53,502 bases of DNA from JBFLVQ01 sp040758525. GTDB lineage: Bacteria; Acidobacteriota; Blastocatellia; Chloracidobacteriales; JADJPF01. Of this stretch, positions 43,282-52,454 are shown one piece after another. The translations under genes were made by a program, and so were the position numbers. The stretch is taken from the NCBI GenBank assembly GCA_040758525.1, contig JBFLVQ010000001.1, positions 1-53,502 of the forward strand, in the 5' to 3' direction. The notes beneath the pieces were generated by a model. It saw nothing but the letters and a program-made list of their open reading frames with translations, was not told the origin of the DNA and did no database searches. Within the stretch, counting starts at the first letter, position 1. Each line of letters opens with the position of its first letter.

Positions 43282-44487
43282 TTAAACTATCTGCCGCACA
43301 AGCGGCTGAAACTCATCAAAATCTGCCTTGCGAGGATTGAAAGCCATACAAATATCGCACATTGCAATCTCTGTAATGGTCTTCACTACCTCATCATCAG
43401 CAGGGACATTTAATTCACGATAGCGAGTAGGAATGCCAACCGCTATATTTAGTTCACGTACACGTTCGATAGCACGCTGACCTAGCTCTAGATCTGACAG
43501 ATCTACTGCGCTCACTCCAAAAGCACGTGCTAGTGCGGCATAACGGGAGGGACAACTGGGCAGATTGAACTCCATCACATAGGGCAAGGCAACCCCATTA
43601 GAGAGTCCATGATGCAAACCATATAGACCGCCAACAGTATGTGCAATCGCATGTGTGGCGCCAACCGGTGAATTTGAGAAGGCAATACCAGCCATCATTG
43701 CGGCAATCTGTAACTTGGCGCGTGCATCGGTATCGTCAGGCTGTTTTACCGCCGTCGCTAGATTATCAAAGATCATCTCTGCGGCACGTAACGCTAGCGC
43801 CTCCGAGATGGGCTGATTTTCTGTCGAGACATAAGCTTCAATAGCATGGGTAAGTGCATCCATACCAGTATAAGCAACCAATTTGGCTGGTAATGTTGCT
43901 ACCATCTCAGGATCCAGCACTGCCATACGTGGGTATAGATAGGGACTGGCAATTGTGATCTTAGCCTTGGTTTCATGATCTTTAACCACAGCACCTACTG
44001 AAACTTCACTGCCTGTACCCACAGTTGTAGGAACGGCAATGATTGGCACACAAGGTCCTGGTATCATAAAACCACCTTCATAATCGCGCACCGTGCCGCC
44101 ATACGCACCAATCATAGCAGCCAGCTTAGAGGTGTCCATTACACTGCCTCCACCTACTGCAATGATAAGATCGATAGCTAGCTCTTGTATCATCTGAGCA
44201 ACTTTTGTTACTACAATAAGGTCTGAATCGGGTGGCACATCATCAAAGATCGCTTTAACCTGATAGTCAGAACCGTCCAATCCTGCTTTCACTTTATCTA
44301 TTAGACCGGCGCCTACTACACCCTTATCACTGACGATCAGCACGCTATTATGTGCTGCCAGGTCATCTTCCATCTGTAACTCACCGGCAAGCGCAGATGC
44401 CTTACCAATACCGAACTTTACCTGGGTAGGAATGTAGAAGGTAAAATCTGTACGCGCTAATCTTTCATTCTTATTAATAAAGCCCAT
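43282..44487 (-). CDS. Iron-containing alcohol dehydrogenase
   Basis: This 401-residue group III (Fe-ADH) enzyme oxidises an alcohol with NAD(P). The nucleotide motif is IAVGGGSVMDTSKLAAM. The metal-binding region has THAIEAYVS, then ATHAIAHTVGGLYGLHHGLS with the expected histidines, and VGTGSEVS precedes it. I chose ATG 44487 (MGFINKNE) because AGGAG lies nine bases upstream. The frame extends to 44538, but that start lies inside the preceding gene and has no ribosome site. The gap to the upstream acyl-CoA dehydrogenase is 19 bases. With the SDR and acyl-CoA dehydrogenases it suggests a route from an alcohol to acyl-CoA, though no aldehyde dehydrogenase or CoA ligase is in the operon. Confidence 0.92.
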   Translation of the reverse strand: MGFINKNERLARTDFTFYIPTQVKFGIGKASALAGELQMEDDLAAHNSVLIVSDKGVVGAGLIDKVKAGLDGSDYQVKAIFDDVPPDSDLIVVTKVAQMIQELAIDLIIAVGGGSVMDTSKLAAMIGAYGGTVRDYEGGFMIPGPCVPIIAVPTTVGTGSEVSVGAVVKDHETKAKITIASPYLYPRMAVLDPEMVATLPAKLVAYTGMDALTHAIEAYVSTENQPISEALALRAAEMIFDNLATAVKQPDDTDARAKLQIAAMMAGIAFSNSPVGATHAIAHTVGGLYGLHHGLSNGVALPYVMEFNLPSCPSRYAALARAFGVSAVDLSDLELGQRAIERVRELNIAVGIPTRYRELNVPADDEVVKTITEIAMCDICMAFNPRKADFDEFQPLVRQIV

Positions 44488-44506
44488 ATACGAAAACTCC
44501 TGTAAT

Positions 44507-45664
44507 TCACAATCTCTTCTTGAGCATTTCGGCAGCAATAATCATCTTCTGTACTTCCGAAGTACCCGCGCCTAGCGTAGCAACTTTTATATCACGATAG
44601 AAACGCTCGACTGGGTAGTCATGTATATAGCCATAACCGCCAAAAATTTGTACGGCGTCATTAGCCAGACGCACTGCTGATTCGGTTGTGAAGAGCTTGG
44701 CAATAGACGCCTCCATCATTGCGCTCTGCCCCTTCCCTTTCATACATGCGACTCGGTAGATAAGCAGCCGCGCAGCATCAATAGCAACCTTCATATCGGC
44801 AAGCTTGTGCTGGATCGCCTGGAAATTCGCAATCGGCTGGCCAAACTGTTTACGCTCTTTTGCATACTTAATACATTGCTCAAGTATATACTGCATACCG
44901 CCAACAATTGGCGCAATCATACAAGAGCGTTCCCATTCCAGGATCTCCTTGCCTACCGAAATAAAGCCCATATTCTCAGGCCCTAGCAGATTCTCCGCCG
45001 GCACCTCACAGTTATCGAAGTATAGTTCGCTGGTTGTAGAGGTACGATTGCCCATCTTGTTCAGCTCTCTACCTGCGGAAAAGCCAGCAAAGTTCTGCTC
45101 GACAATAAAAGTCGAGATACCGCGATTGCCTTTTTTCTTATCGGTAACTGCAAAGACAATAAAGATATGTCCGATCGGCCCATTGGTAATAAACATCTTT
45201 GAGCCGTTAAGTACATAATGATCGCCACGCCGCTCAGCAATAGTGCGCATCGCCGCAGCATCCGAGCCTGAATCTGGCTCGGTAAGACCAAAACCTCCTA
45301 CCCATTCTCCGCTAGCAAGCTTAGGCAAGTAGCGCCGCTTCTGTTCCTCATTGCCAAGTAGCCAGATCGGCACACCAGCCAAGATCGTATGTGCGCCCCA
45401 AGCCAGGGTAGTGCCAGAATCGACCCCGCTATGCCCTACTGCCTCCATTGCAATAGCGGTAGCAAGCGGAGAAGCATTGCTGCCGCCGTACTGCTCAGGA
45501 AAAGGCAGTCCTAACAGGCCCATGCCTGCCAACGCCCGCCAATTCTCCCAAGAGAACTCTCCACGTGCATCAAGCTCTTCTGCCTGAGGAGCAAGCTGTT
45601 CCTTGGCAAACTTATAAACGGCAGTGCGAAAATCGATATATTCCTCGGGTATGTCAAGATTCAT
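44507..45664 (-). CDS. Acyl-CoA dehydrogenase, isovaleryl-type catalytic arrangement
   Basis: This 385-residue FAD enzyme is first in the minus-strand catabolic run. It has FGLTEPDSGSDAAAMRT and IHDYPVERFYRDIKVATLGA then GTSEVQK. The usual Glu376 position is Ala (TLGAG), as in isovaleryl-CoA and long-chain enzymes. Those use a Glu on helix G instead, and here that helix reads EILEWERSCMIA, with Glu in WER at the matching place. A branched-chain or isoprenoid-like acyl-CoA is therefore a plausible substrate. I chose ATG 45664 (MNLDIPEEY), which starts as family members do with AAGG upstream. The frame extends to 45766 with residues unlike the family. Function as a dehydrogenase is sure; substrate is inferred. 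Confidence 0.93.
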   Translation of the reverse strand: MNLDIPEEYIDFRTAVYKFAKEQLAPQAEELDARGEFSWENWRALAGMGLLGLPFPEQYGGSNASPLATAIAMEAVGHSGVDSGTTLAWGAHTILAGVPIWLLGNEEQKRRYLPKLASGEWVGGFGLTEPDSGSDAAAMRTIAERRGDHYVLNGSKMFITNGPIGHIFIVFAVTDKKKGNRGISTFIVEQNFAGFSAGRELNKMGNRTSTTSELYFDNCEVPAENLLGPENMGFISVGKEILEWERSCMIAPIVGGMQYILEQCIKYAKERKQFGQPIANFQAIQHKLADMKVAIDAARLLIYRVACMKGKGQSAMMEASIAKLFTTESAVRLANDAVQIFGGYGYIHDYPVERFYRDIKVATLGAGTSEVQKMIIAAEMLKKRL

Positions 45665-45776
45665 GATAGCTGCCTTAATTGATAACTTATCCCGCCGGTC
45701 AAAGAAAGAGAAGGTCAGGATATCTGACTTTGGCACGACTGTCAAATCTTTACAACAAGTCAACAAACCATTGCCA

Positions 45777-45806
45777 GCACAGAGAGAAGCGTTAATCTCT
45801 CTGTGC
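45777..45806 (-). terminator. Terminator hairpin after the Oar-like gene
   Basis: Perfect 11-base arms GCACAGAGAGA (45777-45787) and TCTCTCTGTGC (45796-45806) enclose an 8-base loop. On the minus strand it follows the outer-membrane protein stop by about 24 bases and is trailed by a T-rich TGGTTTGTT. It separates that gene from the catabolic operon. Confidence 0.7.
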
Positions 45807-45829
45807 CCTTATATACAATATTATGATCT

Positions 45830-48826
45830 TTAGAAGTTAACACGTAGGCCGAGTTGATATTGGCGAGGAGCAAAGGCGCCACGGAAGCGGTCGCGGGTAA
45901 CAATGAAACGCCCATCTCCATCACGTGCTGGTAGGTTAAAGCGACCTTGTGAATCAGGTGGAAAGATACGCGCAACATCGCTGATATTTACACGATTAAA
46001 TGCATTAAAAATTTCTACGATCCCCTGTATACGTACACGCTCATTGACATTTATTGAACGTGTGAAACGTAGATCAACATTGGCAAACCCAGGGGTAATA
46101 CCAGTATTGCGACCGATCGGCACACCACCAATAAGCGGTCGGTCACCAGGCGGATTGTCGCCATTCTGATTAAGATCCACACCTGCTAGCAGATTGTAAG
46201 GCCGCCCACTATTGAGTGTGATAATGGTAGAGATCTGATATCCATTAAGTAGTGGATTCTTGCCATAGTCAATGTTCCATAAACCAGAAAAGACAAAACG
46301 ATTGCGTACATCTTGCAATGAGAGCCCACGTTCATCACGTGGTCGTAGTGAATTGACGGTCTCAAATAGATCTGTGCGAATATCTATGAAATTATCGATC
46401 CCTTTCGAGAAAACGTAGTTAACTAGGAAAGTAAATTTATCCCTAAATCTCTGGTTTAGAGAGATCGTAAAAGCATGGTAATAGCTATCAAAGGCCGATT
46501 GATACTGATTGACATTACCTCGTGTGGGATCAACACGTCCAGTTAATGCGCTGGTAAGTGGGTTGCCGGTGGGTCGTACAATTGGGTTGATGTTGCGGTT
46601 GGCAATCAACTTGATACCCCGAACAAAATCATAAGTAAGAGAAATAGCCGTATTCTTGCCAAGCAGGTAATCGAATCCAGTGCTGGCTTGTTGTGTATAA
46701 CCAGCACGTAGATTGGGATCGAATTCCAGTACCTGGCTAAGCTGTGGTCTAAAATTGACCCCGCTAGGAATATCATTGGAGATGGGGAAACTTCGGCCTG
46801 GTTGTGAATAAGGCAGAATAGAGAATGGGAAAGGAATTACTGCTAACTTTAGCGCGCCTCGTTGGAAAAACTCTGTTGCAAAGGGAATGCCTACGAGTGG
46901 TGCATTGAAGAAGAGTCCATAGGAAGCGCGTAGATTCATCTTTGAGAGCCAGCCAGGACGATAAGATATGCCTATGCGAGGGGCAATGTTGCCGCTATTT
47001 TTTGGCAAAAATCTGAATAGATTGAGATCATAGCGTAAACCTAACTTCAACAGCAGATTTGGTCGCACACGTATATCATTCTGTACAAAAGCAGCAAAGA
47101 AGTCTCCGCTAACAGGCAGTATTTGGTTGCCAAAGCCCTGTAGATAGGCCTGTGGTAAAGGTAGATCAGCAAGTGGCAGCCCGGCTGGGAAGCCTGGCGC
47201 CATTGATGGCAATAAGCCAGCCAGTAATGTAAGAAAGCTACGTTGTGCAGGTGAGCGCAAGGTAGGATCCAAGGCCTCCAACCCATTAAGATTGGGCAGA
47301 CCAGGAATGCCTGTAAGTGCCGAGAAATTGAATGGTGTAAAGGTGGCAAAACCTGCATTGAAAGTCGGTAGGCTACTCTTACCACGCAGATCGGCATAAT
47401 CTATGCCAAACTTGATCTGATTGCGACCACGTGTAAGGGTTACGTTATTAACGATCTGAATAATGTCAGCAATACGCTCAAGTTGTGGCAGAAAGGTAGC
47501 ACGTCCCAAGGTTATCTGTCCTTCTGGCGCAACTAGCCGTACTTGTGGACCGCCTGCCAGTGGTATTAGATCTTGACTGCCACGGCTGTAAAGGAAGCGT
47601 GTCTCATTAACCAGGTTGAGCCCGGTATTAATATAGGTATTATTGACAGCAAAACTGTTGTCGTCGACTTTCTGTAAGCCACCAGCGGTTTCCGCTATTA
47701 AACCGCCAAATGTCTCGATCGCACCATTGTAGTTGAAGCCACCATTGTAACGTAGATAGAGCGTATCGCTGGGTGAGAGCTTGAAATCAACACGTCCAAA
47801 GAAAGAGGTCTGACCAAGTGAGAATGGCACTGGACCATTACGTACATCAAAACCCTGACGACGTAGCGAGGCGATCGTATCATCAGTAATGGTAATGATA
47901 TTGTTCTGTTTAACAGAAAGTCTTTCAAAAGAGGCAAAGAAGAATGCCTTATCTTGTTTAATAGGACCAGAAATTGTGGCACCAAATTGGCCCTGTTCAA
48001 AGGGTGGATCGATATTGGTAAAAGCGTTGCGCGCACTCAGTTCATCATTACGGAAGAAGGCGAAGAGACTGCCGTGAAAATCGTTACTACCAGACTTTGT
48101 TACAATATTGATAACGCCCCCAAGGGCGCGACCAAATTCTGCCGAATAGCTATCAGAAACAACCTGGAACTCTTGCACAGCATCTTGACTGAAATTTGAA
48201 CGTATTGAGCCTGAACCACTATTATTATTATCAACACCGTCAATTGTGAAACTGTTAAAACGAGGGCTCTGACCATTGAAAGAGAGTCCAGAAGTCTGGG
48301 TAATTCCTTGAGGAGGGATACGATCGGAAGTCACACGTGGTGTTATCAGAGTGAAGTCGATAAAGTTACGTCGGTTGATAGGCAGACTCTCAATTCTTCC
48401 ACTATCAATGTTAGTGCTGCTCTCTGTCTTATCTTCGAACAGACTTAGCGCCGTCACTTCAATAGTGTCGGTGGTTTGGCCTATTTTCATATTGAAAGTT
48501 AATCGAACCGTGCGGCCAAGCTCCAGCACCATACGCGCAGTCTGTACAGCAAACCCTTCCGCCATAACCGTCAATTCGTAAGGACCAGGCGGTAATTCAT
48601 TAAGCAAAAACGCGCCATCCTCATCTGATACTGCTTCGCGGGTAAACTTGGTATTAATATTTTTAGCACTAATAACTACATTGCCGAGCACGCCACCATC
48701 TGGATCGATCACTGTACCAGTGATACTAGCCGTGGTTGAGCTTTGCCCCCAAGCTGGCACTACATTAATAAGAAATATTAAGGTAAATAGAGATTTCCAT
48801 AATATAGTCCATATAGCTTTTCGCAT
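45830..48826 (-). CDS. Oar-like TonB-dependent outer-membrane protein with carboxypeptidase-regulatory domain
   Basis: This 998-residue protein has a signal peptide (SLFTLIFLINVVPAWGQ). A CarboxypepD_reg-like Ig domain lies at about 30-115 (SITGTVIDPDGGVLGNVVIS, DEDGAFLLNELPPGPYELTV). A plug domain follows at about 120-260 (SFTIDGVDNNNSGSGS, YSAEFGRALGGVINIVTKSG). A 22-strand-type barrel follows and ends in RQYQLGLRVNF, the terminal Phe being the beta-barrel assembly signal. Such Oar-like proteins are hugely expanded in Acidobacteriota and take up large molecules or export proteins in Myxococcus. No extracytoplasmic sigma or SusD is beside it. The substrate is unknown. There is no clear ribosome site beyond AGGGAGG about ten bases upstream. 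Confidence 0.93.
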   Translation of the reverse strand: MRKAIWTILWKSLFTLIFLINVVPAWGQSSTTASITGTVIDPDGGVLGNVVISAKNINTKFTREAVSDEDGAFLLNELPPGPYELTVMAEGFAVQTARMVLELGRTVRLTFNMKIGQTTDTIEVTALSLFEDKTESSTNIDSGRIESLPINRRNFIDFTLITPRVTSDRIPPQGITQTSGLSFNGQSPRFNSFTIDGVDNNNSGSGSIRSNFSQDAVQEFQVVSDSYSAEFGRALGGVINIVTKSGSNDFHGSLFAFFRNDELSARNAFTNIDPPFEQGQFGATISGPIKQDKAFFFASFERLSVKQNNIITITDDTIASLRRQGFDVRNGPVPFSLGQTSFFGRVDFKLSPSDTLYLRYNGGFNYNGAIETFGGLIAETAGGLQKVDDNSFAVNNTYINTGLNLVNETRFLYSRGSQDLIPLAGGPQVRLVAPEGQITLGRATFLPQLERIADIIQIVNNVTLTRGRNQIKFGIDYADLRGKSSLPTFNAGFATFTPFNFSALTGIPGLPNLNGLEALDPTLRSPAQRSFLTLLAGLLPSMAPGFPAGLPLADLPLPQAYLQGFGNQILPVSGDFFAAFVQNDIRVRPNLLLKLGLRYDLNLFRFLPKNSGNIAPRIGISYRPGWLSKMNLRASYGLFFNAPLVGIPFATEFFQRGALKLAVIPFPFSILPYSQPGRSFPISNDIPSGVNFRPQLSQVLEFDPNLRAGYTQQASTGFDYLLGKNTAISLTYDFVRGIKLIANRNINPIVRPTGNPLTSALTGRVDPTRGNVNQYQSAFDSYYHAFTISLNQRFRDKFTFLVNYVFSKGIDNFIDIRTDLFETVNSLRPRDERGLSLQDVRNRFVFSGLWNIDYGKNPLLNGYQISTIITLNSGRPYNLLAGVDLNQNGDNPPGDRPLIGGVPIGRNTGITPGFANVDLRFTRSINVNERVRIQGIVEIFNAFNRVNISDVARIFPPDSQGRFNLPARDGDGRFIVTRDRFRGAFAPRQYQLGLRVNF

Positions 48827-49043
48827 CCCCTGCCTCCCTTTTAGATGGATTTATCTTTCTAAAACCCCAAACTGCTACACCGATTCCCCAAATATCTATT
48901 AAGCAGCTAGAATATATATTGATGTCGAGCTAGTTCACTTGGCGAGTAATACTATAGTAATAGATCTGTAGTAAGAAATAAACCATTACTCGGCGACAGT
49001 ACGCCGTCAAGTTTTCAGGAAGCAGCAGCGAGGAGATAAAAGT

Positions 49044-49955
49044 ATGGTTCGTTTAGCACTGATTGTAACTATCTTGGCAATGTTAGGGTTGGTCACGGCC
49101 AGCGCAGGCCAGCGCAGTGTACATCAAGGCCTCAACCCAGAAGGACAACCACGCGGAATGGGCAAAGGTTCTACACACCGCTATCTGATCTGGCATGATA
49201 ACCAAGGATGGCATTTGCGTACTACCACAGCACGTGACCAGCACCGTTTCCATGGTGAAGTACTGACCGATAATGGTCGTATCTACGACCTTAGCACTTT
49301 CCGACGTGAGCGCAATGATTGGGTACAGATCGCCCCACAAGGTCAACGAATCTTTTTCGATCTCAGCACAGATGAGGGTCTGGATGGCTTCGATTTTAAA
49401 TCTGATGCCCAGAATATACGTTTCCGCCTGCTTATGGACAACAAAGATCGCCCGGATCTGGTCTATGTAGGCCTTACTGGTAGCAATCCCCGTGAGATTC
49501 CTTTTTCGATTGTTAATCCTGATGCAAAGTCGAAACGAGAAGAACGAAGTGGAGCCCAACCATTACAACCTTTTGGCAAGCCAGAAGGAATGGGGGAAGG
49601 CTCAACACAACGTTATCTACTTTGGCGCGATAAGTTTGGCCTATGGCACTTACGCACCACCACAGCACGTAAGCGTCACCTCTTCAGCGGTGAGATCGAA
49701 GCACAGGGCGGTCGTATCTATGAGCTACGTACTGTGAAAGCAGAGAAAAAGGATTGGGTTAATGTCCGTAGCGATAATCATATTGTCTTCGATCTTACTA
49801 CTGAAGGTGCGATCGATGGCTTTGACTTTCGTACCGATGCCAAGAATCTTAAATTCCATCTACGCATAGATGGTGAGGAACATACTGACCTAGTATATAT
49901 AGGGGCACGTGCTGGTAATCCACCTGCGATACCATTTACCCTGTCCGCACGCTAG
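49044..49955 (+). CDS. Secreted protein with two tandem homologous domains, no recognised family
   Basis: This 303-residue protein has a signal peptide (LIVTILAMLGLVTASAGQ). The mature part is two copies of a domain of about 120 residues (about 37-158 and 176-303). Both open with a GMG.GST.RYL.W motif, carry WHLRTTTAR, then GRIY.L, DWV, FDL, DGFDF, and close with DLVY.G....NP..IPF. More than half the residues agree by eye. The predicted fold is beta-rich. I do not recognise the domain. Highly conserved Trp, His and Arg residues suggest ligand binding. GAGGAG lies at 49031-49036 before the start. It is nine bases before a plus-strand partner. A small hairpin lies at 48991-49006 in the leader. 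Confidence 0.8.
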   Translation: MVRLALIVTILAMLGLVTASAGQRSVHQGLNPEGQPRGMGKGSTHRYLIWHDNQGWHLRTTTARDQHRFHGEVLTDNGRIYDLSTFRRERNDWVQIAPQGQRIFFDLSTDEGLDGFDFKSDAQNIRFRLLMDNKDRPDLVYVGLTGSNPREIPFSIVNPDAKSKREERSGAQPLQPFGKPEGMGEGSTQRYLLWRDKFGLWHLRTTTARKRHLFSGEIEAQGGRIYELRTVKAEKKDWVNVRSDNHIVFDLTTEGAIDGFDFRTDAKNLKFHLRIDGEEHTDLVYIGARAGNPPAIPFTLSAR

Positions 49956-49964
49956 ATGTAGATT

Positions 49965-50651
49965 ATGCAATCGACTAAACCTAACAAAGAGCGTCTACGG
50001 CGGCGGTTAATGACTGCCGCCATCATTTCCCTACTTATGATAGGTTGGGCACTGATCGATCTCTATGGTCCCTGGTCTGCCGACCTACGCCACTTTGACG
50101 CTGCTGAAATCGCCCGCCTAGAAACGGATATGTGGCGTGCTTATTATGATAAAAGAAAGCTGCGTCTCTATTGGCTGTTAGTAACAAAACTACGTAGCCA
50201 AAATGGTTTCCCTTTTCTGCGCGCAAACCTTAATGCTTATCGTGCTGCCCGTGCCGCCATTGTCTTTAAGGATGGCAAAAACCGCAATGATTATCAGCAG
50301 GCTCTTCCTTATCTGCGTAACTACTTTAGCGCGCTCTGTAAGATTGGTCATTTGCCAAGCAATGCTGATCGTATCGCAGAGCTAGAACTAGAGTGGTGGA
50401 TTGTGCACCGCGAGCAAGACCATTACGGTGAAGAGGCGCTGATAAACGCGATTGCATCATCAACAGCAGAGCTTTATGGTTTACCAGCAGAAGATCTACA
50501 CGATTATGCCGCGGCACGTGCTGCTGCAATGCGACAAAGAGATGCCTGTGCGTTGGCGGTTGGTGGGGTAAAAGAGTCCCAGTGGCAAGAGATTGAAGCT
50601 AAATTACTCACTGCCTATCGCGCTCTGGTAGATAAACTTAATCACAGTTAA
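49965..50651 (+). CDS. Membrane-anchored helical protein of unknown function
   Basis: This 228-residue protein has a short basic N-terminus (KERLRRRLM), one membrane helix (about 17-33, TAAIISLLMIGWALIDLY) and a long mostly helical domain on the far side. That domain has motifs such as AAEIARLETDMWRAYYDKRK and ELELEWWIVHREQDHYG. I do not recognise a family. It begins nine bases after the stop of the two-domain secreted protein, so the two are likely co-expressed and may act in the same envelope process. It converges on the DUF2378-like gene with nine bases between stops. There is no evident active site. No strong Shine-Dalgarno site precedes it. Confidence 0.72.
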   Translation: MQSTKPNKERLRRRLMTAAIISLLMIGWALIDLYGPWSADLRHFDAAEIARLETDMWRAYYDKRKLRLYWLLVTKLRSQNGFPFLRANLNAYRAARAAIVFKDGKNRNDYQQALPYLRNYFSALCKIGHLPSNADRIAELELEWWIVHREQDHYGEEALINAIASSTAELYGLPAEDLHDYAAARAAAMRQRDACALAVGGVKESQWQEIEAKLLTAYRALVDKLNHS

Positions 50652-50660
50652 TAGGAATCC

Positions 50661-51800
50661 CTATTCTTCCAGCAGGCAATCACAAGACTGGCGTTGTTGA
50701 TCGACTTGAGCACTAATGGAATAGTTGCTGGGTGGTTGTTGTGTGTTAAAAGATCGGTTGCTTACATCAAGAAATTCTCCCAGACCGATCTCAATGGTAG
50801 CTTCTCCGATCAACTGTTGAACCCTATAATGGTAAGTTGTCCCAGCCAAGTTGGCGACAATCTTTACATTGGTCCAATCTTGACCAGTCTTAAGCAAAAG
50901 ATTTGGTCTATCGATTCTTAGTTCTGCTGGCAATGTTCCTATACAGTTGTAACGATAGATCTTTTCCATCACCACAGGCTCATCTGCTGCATAGATCGAA
51001 TGCAAGAATACCTGTACAACACCTAACAGGAGAAAGACAAAGATTAACAGTGCCAATATGTGAGTACGCCGAGAAAAAGCTCTTTTGTCTATCTTCACAG
51101 TATTAGTGACAACTGGTCTTTTATTTGTAGGCCGCACGATCAGTGTCATTGATGACTGACGAGCATTACTTCTTGTCACCGGCAGCGCGGTTGGCCCTGA
51201 CACTGCTTTCCAGCTAATCTCATAACGATGTGTTGTGCTGTTATATTCAGAACTGTGTTTCTCTTTAACCTCTACAGCAATACAACCAATCAATTCCAGT
51301 AGTGCTTCGAAATAGCCCAGTGCGCTTTGACAATAGTCACAAGAGACTTCTTTGGGATAATGGTAGACAAGCACTACAGCTTTTATTTGATCTGTATCAA
51401 CAATAGTTTCATAACGACAACTACCAAAATCCTGGTAGAGCACATTGAGACGTACGGCTCGTTTTAAGATCTCTTGCGGCGACAGTTCAAGCAGTTGCAT
51501 AGGCAAGCGTGAATAATTGTAGTGAGCGCTAAAGCGACCTAATTGGCGTAGTATAGTGCGATCACCCGCTGCCAATTCTCTTACAATAAGTTGATCAATA
51601 AGCTCAAGGGTTGTGTAGTTGAACCAGTTATACTCAAAAATCACGCTATTTAAGCGGCTGCGCTCGTTAATTGGTAATTTGTCTATTAATGACTGCCAAC
51701 CATCTTTACCCCATTGTTGCTCAACAAAAGCTAGTCTTGCTGCAATGATCGAGCCGCGTACACGGTTGACAACGTTTGATCGAAACAGTGATCTATCCAT
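50661..51800 (-). CDS. DUF2378-like domain protein with C-terminal membrane anchor
   Basis: This 379-residue protein has an N-terminal half (about 15-195) with the pattern of DUF2378/TIGR02265, a family known mainly from Myxococcota and distantly like H-NOX or V4R domains. It includes RLAFVEQQWGKDGWQSLIDK, a GD....RQLGRFSAHYNY block, SALGYFEALLELIGC, and a late HRYEISW strand. A membrane helix lies at about 247-270 (ILALLIFVFLLLGVVQVFLH). A beta-rich extracytoplasmic tail of about 105 residues follows, containing two late cysteines (SCDC). The fusion of this domain to a membrane anchor and outer tail suggests a sensor or adaptor. The heme-ligand His of H-NOX is not evident. It is 22 bases downstream of the pilin-like gene, so the two are likely co-transcribed. 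Confidence 0.62.
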   Translation of the reverse strand: MDRSLFRSNVVNRVRGSIIAARLAFVEQQWGKDGWQSLIDKLPINERSRLNSVIFEYNWFNYTTLELIDQLIVRELAAGDRTILRQLGRFSAHYNYSRLPMQLLELSPQEILKRAVRLNVLYQDFGSCRYETIVDTDQIKAVVLVYHYPKEVSCDYCQSALGYFEALLELIGCIAVEVKEKHSSEYNSTTHRYEISWKAVSGPTALPVTRSNARQSSMTLIVRPTNKRPVVTNTVKIDKRAFSRRTHILALLIFVFLLLGVVQVFLHSIYAADEPVVMEKIYRYNCIGTLPAELRIDRPNLLLKTGQDWTNVKIVANLAGTTYHYRVQQLIGEATIEIGLGEFLDVSNRSFNTQQPPSNYSISAQVDQQRQSCDCLLEE

Positions 51801-51822
51801 ATGCTATCCTTCTCTTTAATAT

Positions 51823-52359
51823 TCAAGGTCGTAGTGGCCGATAAGCTGCGGAAGGGAGTGATGTAGCGCTGGGGCCGGCAACTAAAATAATATCCATTGC
51901 ACCAGAGAGACCAGCCATAGTTGTACGGCTAGTACGGTAGCGAAAAGATCTGTGTGTAGCAGTAAGATTCTTCTTGGGATCGGCATCAAGTGTGAAGCCT
52001 TGTGCATCTGCACTGTAGCGGAAACTATAGTCATAAGCGCCATCAGAAACGACTTCAGAGGCAGTATTAGAAGGTAGACCGGCAATCGTAGGCACATTGC
52101 GTGTATATTGACTAGTAGTAAGATAGTCACGGCGAAATAGCTCTTCGAATATTGCGTAACGTCCCAAACTACTATAAAAAAGATTCTGTGAATTGCTAAT
52201 AGTTTTGATATTAGCCAGCGCGCGGCTTTCCCGTGCAACGCGAATAACTGCGAAGAGATTGGGGATCGCGATTGCTATAATAATCGCGATCAGAGCTGTC
52301 AATAAGATCAACTCTAGCAGAGAGAATCCATTTTGATAGCATCGCGCTCGTGAAGGCAT
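51823..52359 (-). CDS. Type IV pilin-like prepilin
   Basis: This 178-residue prepilin has a short leader (MPSRARCYQNG), cut by prepilin peptidase before Phe in NG-FSLLELILL. Glu5 of the mature form is present, followed by the long hydrophobic helix (TALIAIIIAIAIPNLFAVIR). The C-terminal region is pseudopilin-like: short beta strands, VVSDGAYDYSFRYSADAQGF, and few cysteines. It could be a minor pilin or a type II secretion pseudopilin. No assembly ATPase or platform gene is nearby, so the machinery is encoded elsewhere. It is first in a two-gene run with the DUF2378-like protein. Confidence 0.88.
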   Translation of the reverse strand: MPSRARCYQNGFSLLELILLTALIAIIIAIAIPNLFAVIRVARESRALANIKTISNSQNLFYSSLGRYAIFEELFRRDYLTTSQYTRNVPTIAGLPSNTASEVVSDGAYDYSFRYSADAQGFTLDADPKKNLTATHRSFRYRTSRTTMAGLSGAMDIILVAGPSATSLPSAAYRPLRP

Positions 52360-52454
52360 ACTACTCTCTTCCTACTTTTAATTATTTGGCTTTCAGCCCT
52401 AGACAAAAGAGATAGATTCAAATTTCACTTCAGAGCCGTCACGAGTGCTGCTAA

